From NCBI GenBank assembly GCA_035532075.1, contig DATKRV010000024.1:1-46878 (forward strand): a stretch of DNA of 46,878 nt. Direction: 5' to 3'. A program made the translations under genes and the position numbers. The notes below the pieces were generated by a model that did no database searches, was not told where the DNA came from, and saw only the letters and a program-made list of their open reading frames with translations. The stretch comes from CAIVND01 sp035532075 (lineage in GTDB: Bacteria; Actinomycetota; Acidimicrobiia; Acidimicrobiales; Bog-793). Positions 16,117 to 24,927 of this stretch are shown here, in pieces. The stretch's first letter is position 1, and every line of letters starts with the position of its first letter.

Positions 16117-17493
16117 ATGGCACAGAGCAGCGAAGACCTCAGACGTCGCAACCGTCCAACCGCACCTGTTTCCGTCATCGCGGGGCGGGTTCCCCCGCAC
16201 AATCTTGAGGCCGAGGAGTCTCTGATTGGCGCAATGCTTCTTTCGCGAGACGCGATTTCGGCGGCGATCGAGCGTTGTGGTGCGGCCGATTTCTACAAAC
16301 CGTCGCATGCGCAGATCTTCTCCGCGATCACCTCGATCTTCAACCGCGCTGAGCCCGCAGACGTGGTTACTGTCGCTGAAGAGTTGCGTCGAGCGGGTGC
16401 GCTCGACGACATAGGTGGAGCAGCGGTACTTGTTGCGCTGCAGTCGAATACACCGGCAATCTCCAACGCCTCGCGCTACGCATCGATCGTCGAGGAGCAT
16501 GCACTTTTGCGAAGGTTGATCGGCGTTGCCAACGAGATCGCAGAGCTTGGGTATGGACTTCCCGATGATGTCACCGCCGCAGTTGACCAGGCGGAGACCA
16601 TGGTCTTCGAGGTCGCACAACGACGAACTGTTGATTCAGTCGCCCCGATTTCCTATTTGCTGGATCAGACTCTCGATCGGCTTGAGCAGTTGATTGATCG
16701 TGGTGAGGAGATCACCGGTGTGCCAACCGGGTACACGGACCTCGATCGCCTGCTTGCCGGGCTGCAGCCATCTAACTTTGTGGTCGTTGGCGCGCGACCG
16801 TCGATGGGGAAGACTGCGTTTGCTCTTGGTGCGGCAGTTCACGCATCGTTGACCGGTCTTCCGGTGCTTTTCTTCTCGTTGGAGATGAGCCATCTTGAAC
16901 TTGCTCAGCGCGTACTTTCTGCAGAGGCCCGCGTCGACGCGACGCGAATGAGAAATGGACGACTTCTCAATACTGACTACACGAAGGTCACCAACGCGAT
17001 CAGCAGACTCTCGGCTGCACCGCTGCACATCGATGATAACCCGAATGTCACGGTGATGGATATCCGCGCTCGCGCCAGGCGCATGAAGAGCCGCGAGGGG
17101 CTTGGTCTTGTCGTTGTCGACTACCTCCAGCTGATGTCCGGCCGTCATTCTGCAGAAAATCGGCAGGTCGAGATCTCCGAGATCAGTCGAGGACTCAAAA
17201 TCCTCGCGCGTGAGCTGGATATTCCGGTTGTGGCATTGAGTCAGCTCTCAAGAACACTCGAAAGTCGTGCCGACAAGCGACCGATGCTGGCCGACCTACG
17301 TGAGTCGGGCGCGATTGAACAGGACGCGGACGTTGTCATGTTCATCTATCGCGACGAGCTCTATAACCGCGAGACGGCAGAACGCGGCTCGGCTCAGATC
17401 ATTGTCTCCAAGCACCGAAGCGGTCCGACCGGCACCGTTGAGCTTGCGTTCGTTGAAAACTACGCGCGCTTCGCGAATATGGCGAAGGTCTGA
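16117..17493 (+). CDS. dnaB: Replicative DNA helicase
   Basis: The 458-residue hexameric helicase has the DnaB N-terminal domain (about 20-125; PHNLEAEESLIGAMLLS), the linker, and the RecA-like C-terminal domain with Walker A ARPSMGKTAFAL, Walker B VVVDYLQLM, SQLSRTLESRADKRPMLADLRESG and the final KHRSGPTG arginine finger. No intein is present. I use ATG 16117 because GGTGGAGG lies just before it; the frame is open from 16084. It is not joined to the rplI operon, since a hairpin and about 300 bp lie between. Confidence 0.96.
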   Translation: MAQSSEDLRRRNRPTAPVSVIAGRVPPHNLEAEESLIGAMLLSRDAISAAIERCGAADFYKPSHAQIFSAITSIFNRAEPADVVTVAEELRRAGALDDIGGAAVLVALQSNTPAISNASRYASIVEEHALLRRLIGVANEIAELGYGLPDDVTAAVDQAETMVFEVAQRRTVDSVAPISYLLDQTLDRLEQLIDRGEEITGVPTGYTDLDRLLAGLQPSNFVVVGARPSMGKTAFALGAAVHASLTGLPVLFFSLEMSHLELAQRVLSAEARVDATRMRNGRLLNTDYTKVTNAISRLSAAPLHIDDNPNVTVMDIRARARRMKSREGLGLVVVDYLQLMSGRHSAENRQVEISEISRGLKILARELDIPVVALSQLSRTLESRADKRPMLADLRESGAIEQDADVVMFIYRDELYNRETAERGSAQIIVSKHRSGPTGTVELAFVENYARFANMAKV

Positions 17494-17512
17494 CGGGCTA
17501 CGCGTAACAGCT

Positions 17513-18437
17513 GACGGTTCGCTAGAGATCGGCGTCGTTGCTCCCTTGGTCAGCATTCCCCCAGTGGGATAGAAAGGCTTAGGGCTGGTGATTGATCTGC
17601 TCGCCAGGGTCCTGTAGGCAAAGGGACACGAAGTCACGCTCTTCGTGATGGCCGGCCAGTACCCGTCGGGTGAATATTCGTTCGGTTCTCGATGTTGTTC
17701 CCAAAATTCATCTTGGTGGTCCGTCTGTCGAAAGGCGATTGCGGGTTGTTGTCGGGCTCTTGAAGGCTTTGTCGTCGCGCATGACCACACCGTCATCGGT
17801 TGCTGATTTAGAAAGAGCGCCGTCGCTCGGCCGGTCAATGTCTCGACCAATCACTATTCGTTCCTCGAACCGTTCGCGACCCTTCACCGGTCGTTTGCGA
17901 GTCAGATTCCGAGAGTAGTGCTCTCATAATCCGCGCGAGTTCAGCGGCTTCGTATCGATACCGACGGCCGCCGTCATTCTTCACCGTTTTGGTCTGAATG
18001 ACGATCCCTTTGGGGGTTTCCGAGGACTTTGCGTTCGTATCCGCAAAGATGAGCCCGGACAAGGGAGAGCGCGAACAGTTGGTGCGCGCGCTGTCTTTTG
18101 AACTCGGTCACCCGGTATGAGCCCTCTGGACTCGCGATGAGCCCTCTGGACTCGCGATGAGCAAGGCGCTTGCCTGTGGCACCCCGGTGATCGCACGGCG
18201 CAGGAGGGCTGCGTCCGAAATCGTCGATTCCGGCGTAGTCGGCCTGATTGGCGACACCGATGCCGCGTTGGTCTCTGTTTTTTCCTCCATCGATGCGATC
18301 ATCCGGAAGAGCTTCGATCGCACGTGGGCGAACGTTTTTCTGTCGAAAAGACGGTCGAAGTCCACCTTCGGCTGCATCGCCGCATCGGTTCAGTGGCAAC
18401 ATTTCCGACGGCTCCTCACCGTTGAGCCACAGTGCCA
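17513..18437 (+). pseudogene. Decayed family 4-type glycosyltransferase gene
   Basis: Pieces of a glycosyltransferase occur in order but in different frames with stops. The N-terminal part (17513-17670) reads LEIGVVAPLVSIPPVG, stop, then LVIDLLARVL, stop, AKGHEVTLFVMAGQYPSG. A middle part (about 17837-17920) reads VNVSTNHYSFLEPFATLHR. The C-terminal donor-binding part (18157-18370) reads ALACGTPVIARRRRAASEIVDSGVVG. In an intact gene these would make about 350 residues. The middle, including the Rossmann strand that opens the second domain, is missing or unreadable. A 20-bp tandem duplication lies inside. It has no function as a protein. Confidence 0.7.
18121..18160. repeat. 20-bp perfect tandem duplication
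   Basis: GCCCTCTGGACTCGCGATGA occurs twice head to tail, at 18121-18140 and 18141-18160, inside the decayed glycosyltransferase gene. The length shifts the reading frame, so it is one of the inactivating changes or arose after inactivation. Confidence 0.9.
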
Positions 18438-18481
18438 GGAAATCGGGCTGTCGCCCCCCCCTCGACCGATCAACAGGGAGT

Positions 18482-18511
18482 TCACAGATGTTTCACAGAT
18501 AATTCTGTGAA
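18482..18511 (+). promoter_or_regulatory. PhoP-type direct repeat plus palindrome before the response regulator gene
   Basis: TCACAGA occurs at 18482-18488 and 18493-18499, four bases apart and thus 11 bp in phase. This is the spacing of the mycobacterial PhoP box TCACAGC-N4-TCACAGC. The second copy is also the left arm of a perfect palindrome, TTCACAGA-TAAT-TCTGTGAA (18492-18511). The site ends nine bases before the ATG of the PhoP-like gene, where no ribosome binding site is visible. Confidence 0.65.
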
Positions 18512-18520
18512 CATATCTTC

Positions 18521-19219
18521 ATGGAGTCTCCCCTTACACGTGTGCTCGTCGTTGACGATGAGCCAAATATCACCTCTTTGATCTCGACGGCGCTTCGTTA
18601 TGAGGGCTTTGAGGTTGCGAGCGCGGCCAATGGACGCGAGGCCCTCAATGAAGTCGCGAGCTTCCGCCCGCATCTGGTTTTGCTTGACGTCATGCTTCCC
18701 GATCTTGATGGTTTCGAGGTTGCTCGGCGTCTCCGACAAGAGGCGCGCCGAGTTCCGATCCTTTTTCTCACCGCCAAGGACGCGACCGAGGACAAGATCC
18801 GCGGGCTGACTCTTGGTGGTGATGACTATGTGACGAAGCCGTTCAGTCTTGAAGAACTCCTTGCTCGCATCCGCGCGGTGCTTCGGCGCGCAATCGATGC
18901 TGGCGAGTCATCGACGAGGCTCTCGTTCGCCGATCTTGAGCTTGACGAGGAGACGCGCGAGGTGTTTCGCAGCAATACCTCGATCGAGCTCACGCCGACA
19001 GAGTTCAAACTTCTGCGCTATCTCATGATGAATCCGCGCCGTGTCCTTTCCAAGGCTCAGATCCTTGATTACGTCTGGGAATATGACTTTGATGGTGATG
19101 CGAATGTCGTAGAGACCTACATCAGTTACCTTAGGAAAAAAGTCGATTCTCTCGGGCCCCCGCTGATCCACACACTGCGCGGCGCGGGATACAGCCTGCG
19201 CACGCCGGTATCTGCATAG
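18521..19219 (+). CDS. PhoP-like OmpR family response regulator
   Basis: The 232-residue regulator has a receiver domain with DD12-13, the phosphorylated Asp56 in LLDVMLP, Thr84 and Lys106 in YVTKPFS, and a C-terminal winged helix with LTPTEFKLLRYLM and ANVVETYISYLRKKVD. The segments LTLGGDDYVTKPFSLEE and SYLRKK..D are very close to mycobacterial PhoP and TrcR. It is followed after 4 bp by its sensor kinase and preceded by a PhoP-type box, which suggests autoregulation. Orthology to PhoP needs a tree, so I give no symbol. No Shine-Dalgarno sequence precedes the ATG, so the mRNA may be leaderless. Confidence 0.93.
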   Translation: MESPLTRVLVVDDEPNITSLISTALRYEGFEVASAANGREALNEVASFRPHLVLLDVMLPDLDGFEVARRLRQEARRVPILFLTAKDATEDKIRGLTLGGDDYVTKPFSLEELLARIRAVLRRAIDAGESSTRLSFADLELDEETREVFRSNTSIELTPTEFKLLRYLMMNPRRVLSKAQILDYVWEYDFDGDANVVETYISYLRKKVDSLGPPLIHTLRGAGYSLRTPVSA

Positions 19220-19223
19220 CGCC

Positions 19224-20777
19224 ATGCGATTTCGGGGCGCTCAAGCCACCGTCTTAAAACGCGTCCACCGCGTCTCTCGCAATCTCTCGTTGCGCGTTCG
19301 ACTGCTAGTCGGGATGACGGCAATCGTCGTGGTTGGTCTCGTGGTAGCCGACGTTGTTGTCTACCAACAGATCCGCTCCTATCTAAGCTCGCAGATCGAC
19401 CAGGAACTTCTCGCGATTCAACCGGGGGCATTCTCGTTGACCAGCTCTGGGAATATTGTGTTTGTTGACGGTCAGTCGCTTCCGGAACATACCTACATCC
19501 GTGTTACCTTGCAAAACAACGAGCAGGTCGGAACGAACAACGCTGCAGTGCATCTCAATATCAGTGCCGCAAAAAGTACTGCGCTCTTCGGACAGGTTGA
19601 GTCGGGGACATCAGTCTCCACCTCGGTCTTCTCTGCCAATGCAACAGGGCCCGCACCTCTTGGCGGCATCTACCGAGTAAGAGCTGAGCTTTTCGGCGTG
19701 CGGAGCCTCAGCGGATTTGGCCCGCGGATTCCCGCACTCGCGTTGATCGCGCTTCCCCTGTCGAGCTTTGCCGGAACGATGAACAAGCTTCTGTTCGTGG
19801 ACCTCATCGTCACCGCAGTGGTGATTGGCGCGCTTGTCATACTTGGGTACATCGTGGTGCTCATTGGCATGCGTCCCCTCGAGGATATCGAAGTGATTGC
19901 TGAGGCAATCGCAGCAGGAGACCTATCCCGACGGATCGAACAGGACAATCTCGGCACCGAGGTCGGTCGACTCGGCGCGGCGCTCAACACGATGCTTGGC
20001 TATATTGAGCGAGCATTCACCAGGCAGCAGGCATCAGAGGACCAGCTTCGTCAGTTCCTCGCCGACGCAAGTCATGAACTGAGAACGCCAGTCACCTCGA
20101 TTCGCGGATATTCAGAGCTGTTTCGCCGCGGGGCACAGAGCCGCCCTGAAGACCTTGCACTTGCGATGCGACGGATTGAGGACGAGTCGATTCGCATGGG
20201 TGTGCTCGTCGACGACCTTCTGTTGCTTGCACGATTGGATCAGGGTCGACCACTCGAGCGGCTACCAGTGCGGATCGGGGACATCGTTACCGATGCTGCC
20301 GCGGATGTGCAGGTTGTCGCTCCGGACCGTCAGGTCAGCGTCGATGTCGACGAAGATATCGTCGTCACGGGAGACGAGCAAAGACTGCGCCAGGTGGTGA
20401 TGAACCTCTTGCAGAATGCGCTTCGCCACACGCCTTCGACGACGCCGATCGAGGTTGGGGTGCATCTTGATCGGGAAAGCGTCGAGTTTCGGGTGACAGA
20501 TCATGGAGAGGGCATTCCGACCGAGCACCTCGGACATATTTTCGAGCGCTTTTATCGGGCGGATCCCTCGCGCACCCGAGGAAGCGGTGGTTCTGGTCTT
20601 GGACTTGCGATTGTCTCCTCGATCGTCAGCGCACATCATGGAGACGTTCGTGTTGAATCGGAGGTTGGCGTAGGTACGACTTTTGTCGTGCGTCTGCCAC
20701 AGAGTGAGGTCGGCAGAGAAGGTCAAGCCCGCGATATATTCTTCCCTGACCCAGTTGAATCTCTCACGGATCATTAG
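19224..20777 (+). CDS. Sensor histidine kinase (PhoR-like)
   Basis: The 517-residue kinase has two transmembrane segments (about 27-48 and 190-215) around an extracytoplasmic domain of about 140 residues, a HAMP domain (about 216-270; RPLEDIEVIAEAIAAGDLSRR), a HisKA domain with phospho-acceptor His284 in DASHELRTPVTS, and an ATPase domain with NLLQNALRHTP, DHGEGIP, FERFYR and GSGLGLAIV. It should phosphorylate the regulator encoded just upstream. The sensor domain shows no recognisable ligand fold. The 3' end overlaps the convergent small gene by four bases. Confidence 0.94.
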   Translation: MRFRGAQATVLKRVHRVSRNLSLRVRLLVGMTAIVVVGLVVADVVVYQQIRSYLSSQIDQELLAIQPGAFSLTSSGNIVFVDGQSLPEHTYIRVTLQNNEQVGTNNAAVHLNISAAKSTALFGQVESGTSVSTSVFSANATGPAPLGGIYRVRAELFGVRSLSGFGPRIPALALIALPLSSFAGTMNKLLFVDLIVTAVVIGALVILGYIVVLIGMRPLEDIEVIAEAIAAGDLSRRIEQDNLGTEVGRLGAALNTMLGYIERAFTRQQASEDQLRQFLADASHELRTPVTSIRGYSELFRRGAQSRPEDLALAMRRIEDESIRMGVLVDDLLLLARLDQGRPLERLPVRIGDIVTDAAADVQVVAPDRQVSVDVDEDIVVTGDEQRLRQVVMNLLQNALRHTPSTTPIEVGVHLDRESVEFRVTDHGEGIPTEHLGHIFERFYRADPSRTRGSGGSGLGLAIVSSIVSAHHGDVRVESEVGVGTTFVVRLPQSEVGREGQARDIFFPDPVESLTDH

Positions 20778-21118
20778 CCGCGGAGCAGCGCGGCGACGTC
20801 TTCGGGATAGGGGACCGTCGCGATGAAGCGCGACCATGTACCTCCGTCAAAATCAACACAGATTCCCCGTCCGATCCCATAGACCGCAGTGAAATCCTTG
20901 CCGAACAGACCGCGTCGGGTGCCAATGCAGAACCGGTCCTTGGACCAGGTAAACGGCGCACGGACTCCTCGAACCTTGGTCCAGACATCTTCGACGACCT
21001 CGACACGGTGAAGGTGGACCGTCTCCATTTCGACTGGTGCAAAATGTACCGAGATGAGTCGCTCGAGTGGACCAAGTTTCATAGCGATGGTCTGTTCTGC
21101 CCGCACCAGCTGTGCCAT
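20774..21118 (-). CDS. Small conserved-looking protein of unknown function
   Basis: The 114-residue protein has no transmembrane segment and no motif that I recognise. It is rich in beta-type residues and ends EDVAALLRG. The start (ATG 21118 or ATG 21085) is unclear because neither has a good ribosome binding site. It follows the large membrane protein gene after 17 bp in the same direction, so the two probably form one transcription unit. Confidence 0.6.
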   Translation of the reverse strand: MAQLVRAEQTIAMKLGPLERLISVHFAPVEMETVHLHRVEVVEDVWTKVRGVRAPFTWSKDRFCIGTRRGLFGKDFTAVYGIGRGICVDFDGGTWSRFIATVPYPEDVAALLRG

Positions 21119-21135
21119 CTTTTCGAGGATACCTG

Positions 21136-24045
21136 TTAGCCGATGAGCTCGACGTTGCTAGGCGTACCGGATCCGAGATATCGAAGATAAAGCACACGGC
21201 CAAAGCCTTGCCACTGCAGACAGCTTGCGACCTCGACATCGCTCGTTCCGGTGCCCTTTTGCACCCAGGAGATGTCACGCAAGGACGGGTGTGCGACGTT
21301 CGCGATCGAGAGTCCGACATTTTTCTGTGTTCCGCTCACCGTAACCGATATCCAGTGGTACGCACGCAGACTCTGTGGCGCGATGAATCTATAGATCGTA
21401 CCGCTCTTCGTTGTCCTTATCTTTCTCGGCGTGACGGTCGTGCGCGGTCGAGCGTCCTTTGCGCTTTGGATGTTCAAGAAATTGGGAATGTAACCCCAGG
21501 CACATTTCCCGAGCGAGAGATAGAGCCTCTGGGTGCGTGGCACAACCGAGAGCTTTGGTAAAGGTTTTGGCTTCGCGATCGAGTCATTGATCAAAACGAG
21601 TTCTCCATCGACCATCACGAGCGGGCGGTAGTGAGAGAGCACCCAATCGGAGAGGATCGAATCTCGGATCTCGTTGGGGATGAAATCCCAGGTTCCCAAG
21701 CCGATACCGTTGAACAGCACCACGACGGGTCTTGTGCGGACAAGATCGTTGATCGCGTTCTGCTGGGTGGCAGGAGTAAGAATGTCGCCGACATCGTAGA
21801 ACCGCGATACCGGCCTCCTTTCGAGGAGGAAATACACTAGTGCTGGCGCGTTGCTGAAATCAAAGACCGGACCAGAACTCCCGGCGTATCGTTCAAAGAT
21901 CCTTTCGAGGTCTGACACCACGCCCGCAGGAATTGCACCCGAGCTGTAGCCAAGTCCTGGACCACCAGGCACCGGACTCGGGGGAGCCGGGCTTGCAACC
22001 GATGCGCGAAAGTGCGTGGGTATTGGATCGAACAGTGCGGGGATCGATGCCGGTGCGATGACGAGAACAGCGATGAGGGCAATGAGCGAGACGGAGCCGC
22101 GCGCAAGGTCGCGCGAGAACCACCGTGACTCCTCCCAGAGTCGGACAACGATGTATTCGATCCCGATGACAAGGCGATAGGCGAGGAGCAGGAGCAGTGG
22201 AGCGGTCACTTCGAACACCTCTGCAAGATGACTGGTGTCTGCACGGCTGATGCCCTTTTGGTAGTAGAGCGCGATGAGCACGGCTGATGCAATGCACAGC
22301 CAGTCCTGGGTGACGAGCCTTCGCCCTCCCCGGATCTGAGTACAGATGAGTCCGATCGTCACCAGGATCGCAAGCACCGGAAGATAGAGCTCGAAACCGT
22401 AGCGAGTGAACAACGGTGGCGAGGCGGTCACGTGCAACATGATTCCGTATGCGTCCGGGACGCTCGCCCTGGCATAGGTGGTATAGAGCGGAATTCCTCC
22501 CACAAGACTGTGGGCGGTCGCGAAATCCCGGAAGTATCCAATGAAACCACCGAGGGCACGCACACTGACGAGCCAGATGAGAAACGAGCCGCCGAAAATC
22601 GCGGAAGTGATGGCTGACCAAGTCGTCGCGCGAAGGTCAAAGAGCGTGATTCGACCGGGAGTACGCTCATAGACTTCGAAGGCGACGAGGGTTACTGCGC
22701 ACGCGAGAAGCGCGTAACTCATCTCGGGAATTAGGATTGCCTGAAGGATCAGAGCGCTCATCAGTGCTGCAACGCGCGTCGGCGTCCTATTTTGAAGAAC
22801 CCGGTACAAGAGTACGAGGATTAGTGGCCAGAACATGAACCGCAGATCCCAGTCGATGAAGATTCCGAGTGAGACCGACGCGGCGGCCGCAATCAGGAAG
22901 TATGGGCGACGGAAAAAGACGACCGCGGCAAAGTAATACGATGCGACCCAATAGAGCGGTGCGAGGAGCATCGTAATCCCCGTTGTTGCGCCCCAGCGGG
23001 TCCGCCCGAATATCTGGAAGCCGACGATGGATTTGAATCCGTCATCGAATACGCCATGGATGAGGTATAGGTCGCGCCACGGCAAGAGGCCGTGCATAAG
23101 CAACCACCCACCAGCGAGGTATTCGCCCTCGCCAAAGGTGTCCATTCCTCCGAGGGCACCGAGGATGACTGCGTGGCTGATGAAAATTGCGACCGGTATC
23201 GCGACGAAGAAGATGATCCGTCGCTCGATATCTGCAGCCGTTGACAGTTCCCGTTCTGATCGCCGCACGACATAGGCAATCAAAAGGCTTGCAATCACGA
23301 TGACGAGCCAGATTGGAAGCCACGGATAGTGCACGACGCGCCCATTCGAGGCGATGCGAACCTGTGTCGACTGCGAGATGGGGTAAATCAGTAGCACGGA
23401 CGCGATCGCGGCCACGCTGTTCATAATTGAGGCACAGTTCTGCCAGGTCACATGAGGTGCGACGACGAGCGAAACGACTTTGGCGACGAGTACAACAAAC
23501 AATGTGAGCGCGGCTCCGCTCTGCGTCACCACTGTCATCACGCTCGTTGATCCTGGCCCTGCGGCGGTTGTAATCTCCGCTCCGAGCAACGCCCCAACGA
23601 AGAAGATCCGCGCCAGATTTGAAATATTCGACAGTGCGGACAGCGCACCAGACGACATGGCCTTTCGTTCCTCAATCGGTGCTATGGGCACAATCGCCCC
23701 CCGCTCGTCTCCGTCGGGGATCTCTCCTGAGCGCGGAGCTCTGCGTCGTGGTGTCGTACGTTGGAGTGGTCCCGCGCGCGAGAGAAGGGAGTAAATCACT
23801 ATGGCGAAAGCTGGACCGATAATTGCAACGAGATAGAACGCATCGAGATATCGGTTGACATTGAAATTCGCATACAGCGGATAGCCAACGACATCGGTTT
23901 TTTGATTCAAGGTTGTGGAAATGTGATGCCACAGCAAGTCAATGCTGAGAAGTGCAATCGCGAGAGAGGCGACTGTTCTCATTACACGGCGCAGAGACTC
24001 GCGGAGCTCTCGCACCGTCGAGCGCGTGAGCTTCTCGACGATCAT
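21136..24045 (-). CDS. Large polytopic membrane protein, GT-C glycosyltransferase-like
   Basis: The 969-residue protein starts with a cytoplasmic basic helix, has about a dozen hydrophobic segments up to about residue 660, and ends in a hydrophilic domain of about 300 residues that should face outside. The loop after an early helix reads DTFGEGEYLAGGWLLMHGLLPWRDLY, which resembles the acidic first loop of GT-C enzymes. The segment FDFSNAPALVYFLLERRPVSRF in the outer domain also recurs in such actinobacterial proteins. It may move a lipid-linked sugar onto an envelope glycan. Catalysis is not proven by any residue that I can name. Confidence 0.65.
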   Translation of the reverse strand: MIVEKLTRSTVRELRESLRRVMRTVASLAIALLSIDLLWHHISTTLNQKTDVVGYPLYANFNVNRYLDAFYLVAIIGPAFAIVIYSLLSRAGPLQRTTPRRRAPRSGEIPDGDERGAIVPIAPIEERKAMSSGALSALSNISNLARIFFVGALLGAEITTAAGPGSTSVMTVVTQSGAALTLFVVLVAKVVSLVVAPHVTWQNCASIMNSVAAIASVLLIYPISQSTQVRIASNGRVVHYPWLPIWLVIVIASLLIAYVVRRSERELSTAADIERRIIFFVAIPVAIFISHAVILGALGGMDTFGEGEYLAGGWLLMHGLLPWRDLYLIHGVFDDGFKSIVGFQIFGRTRWGATTGITMLLAPLYWVASYYFAAVVFFRRPYFLIAAAASVSLGIFIDWDLRFMFWPLILVLLYRVLQNRTPTRVAALMSALILQAILIPEMSYALLACAVTLVAFEVYERTPGRITLFDLRATTWSAITSAIFGGSFLIWLVSVRALGGFIGYFRDFATAHSLVGGIPLYTTYARASVPDAYGIMLHVTASPPLFTRYGFELYLPVLAILVTIGLICTQIRGGRRLVTQDWLCIASAVLIALYYQKGISRADTSHLAEVFEVTAPLLLLLAYRLVIGIEYIVVRLWEESRWFSRDLARGSVSLIALIAVLVIAPASIPALFDPIPTHFRASVASPAPPSPVPGGPGLGYSSGAIPAGVVSDLERIFERYAGSSGPVFDFSNAPALVYFLLERRPVSRFYDVGDILTPATQQNAINDLVRTRPVVVLFNGIGLGTWDFIPNEIRDSILSDWVLSHYRPLVMVDGELVLINDSIAKPKPLPKLSVVPRTQRLYLSLGKCAWGYIPNFLNIQSAKDARPRTTVTPRKIRTTKSGTIYRFIAPQSLRAYHWISVTVSGTQKNVGLSIANVAHPSLRDISWVQKGTGTSDVEVASCLQWQGFGRVLYLRYLGSGTPSNVELIG

Positions 24046-24258
24046 CTCATCCTCCGGGAGCTAGGGAGACACATGGGTAGAGTCGCGCCACGAAATAATG
24101 TGCGCTCTCACGATACACGGCGTATTTTGCTGATATCGCCAAGGTGACATCAAGTTGTGACCTTTTATTCTGAGTCGAAGCATCTCTGGGCACACGGTTG
24201 TCCTGTCTGGCATAAGCTCGACAGATACTCACATCGAATGCAAACGCGGAGGCGATTC

Positions 24259-24870
24259 ATGGTACCGACCGACGAGACCTTCGCAGATCGACAAGAGATC
24301 CGCGAGGTCGTTGAAAACTGGGTGCTCTATCGAGACGCGAATCGATGGGACCAGTTCCGATCGGTCTGGCATCCCGAGGGCATCATGATGGCGACCTGGT
24401 TCCAAGGATCGTTTGAAGAGTTCATCAAGGTGAGCCAGGAAGGGTTCGCGAAGGGGGTGAGAATCCTTCATTTTCTCGGTGGATTCACGGCTGAAGTCTC
24501 AAAAGACCGTGCAATTGCCCAAACGAAGATGACCATCTCGCAGCGAGCGCCGGTTCATGGCGTGGTGTGTGATGTTGTCTGTACTGGACGTTTCTACGAT
24601 TTTTTCGAGCGGCGCGATGGTGCATGGCGAATCGTGCTTCGCCAACCGATCTACGAGAAGGATCGACTTGATCCCGTGAGCCCCTCTGCTGTTCTGAAGC
24701 TCGATGAGGAGATCCTCAATTCGTTCCCCGAGGGCTACCGGCACCTTGCGTATCTCCAGAGCAGCATTGGATACGAGGTCAAGAGCGATATGCCGGGTCT
24801 TGTTGGGCAAGAGATTGAGGATCTCTATGCGCGAGGTACACGTTGGCTCTTTGGTGAACTTGATCAATAG
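24259..24870 (+). CDS. SnoaL-like / NTF2-fold protein
   Basis: The 203-residue protein begins with the pattern of SnoaL-like polyketide cyclase or dehydratase proteins (ADRQEIREVVENWVLYRDANRWDQFRSVWHPEG), followed by HFLGGF and RFYDFFERRDGAWRIVLRQPIYEKD. Such alpha+beta barrels bind small hydrophobic molecules; some are dehydratases or isomerases. The substrate is unknown. I place the start at ATG 24259 with GGAGG six bases upstream; the frame is open 34 codons earlier. It is divergent from the membrane protein gene and 57 bp ahead of the ApbE gene. Confidence 0.75.
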   Translation: MVPTDETFADRQEIREVVENWVLYRDANRWDQFRSVWHPEGIMMATWFQGSFEEFIKVSQEGFAKGVRILHFLGGFTAEVSKDRAIAQTKMTISQRAPVHGVVCDVVCTGRFYDFFERRDGAWRIVLRQPIYEKDRLDPVSPSAVLKLDEEILNSFPEGYRHLAYLQSSIGYEVKSDMPGLVGQEIEDLYARGTRWLFGELDQ

Positions 24871-24927
24871 TTCATTCAGCTGTGCCTCGGGCACTCGACT
24901 ACCCGGTACCCGGTCGAACGAGCGGTT

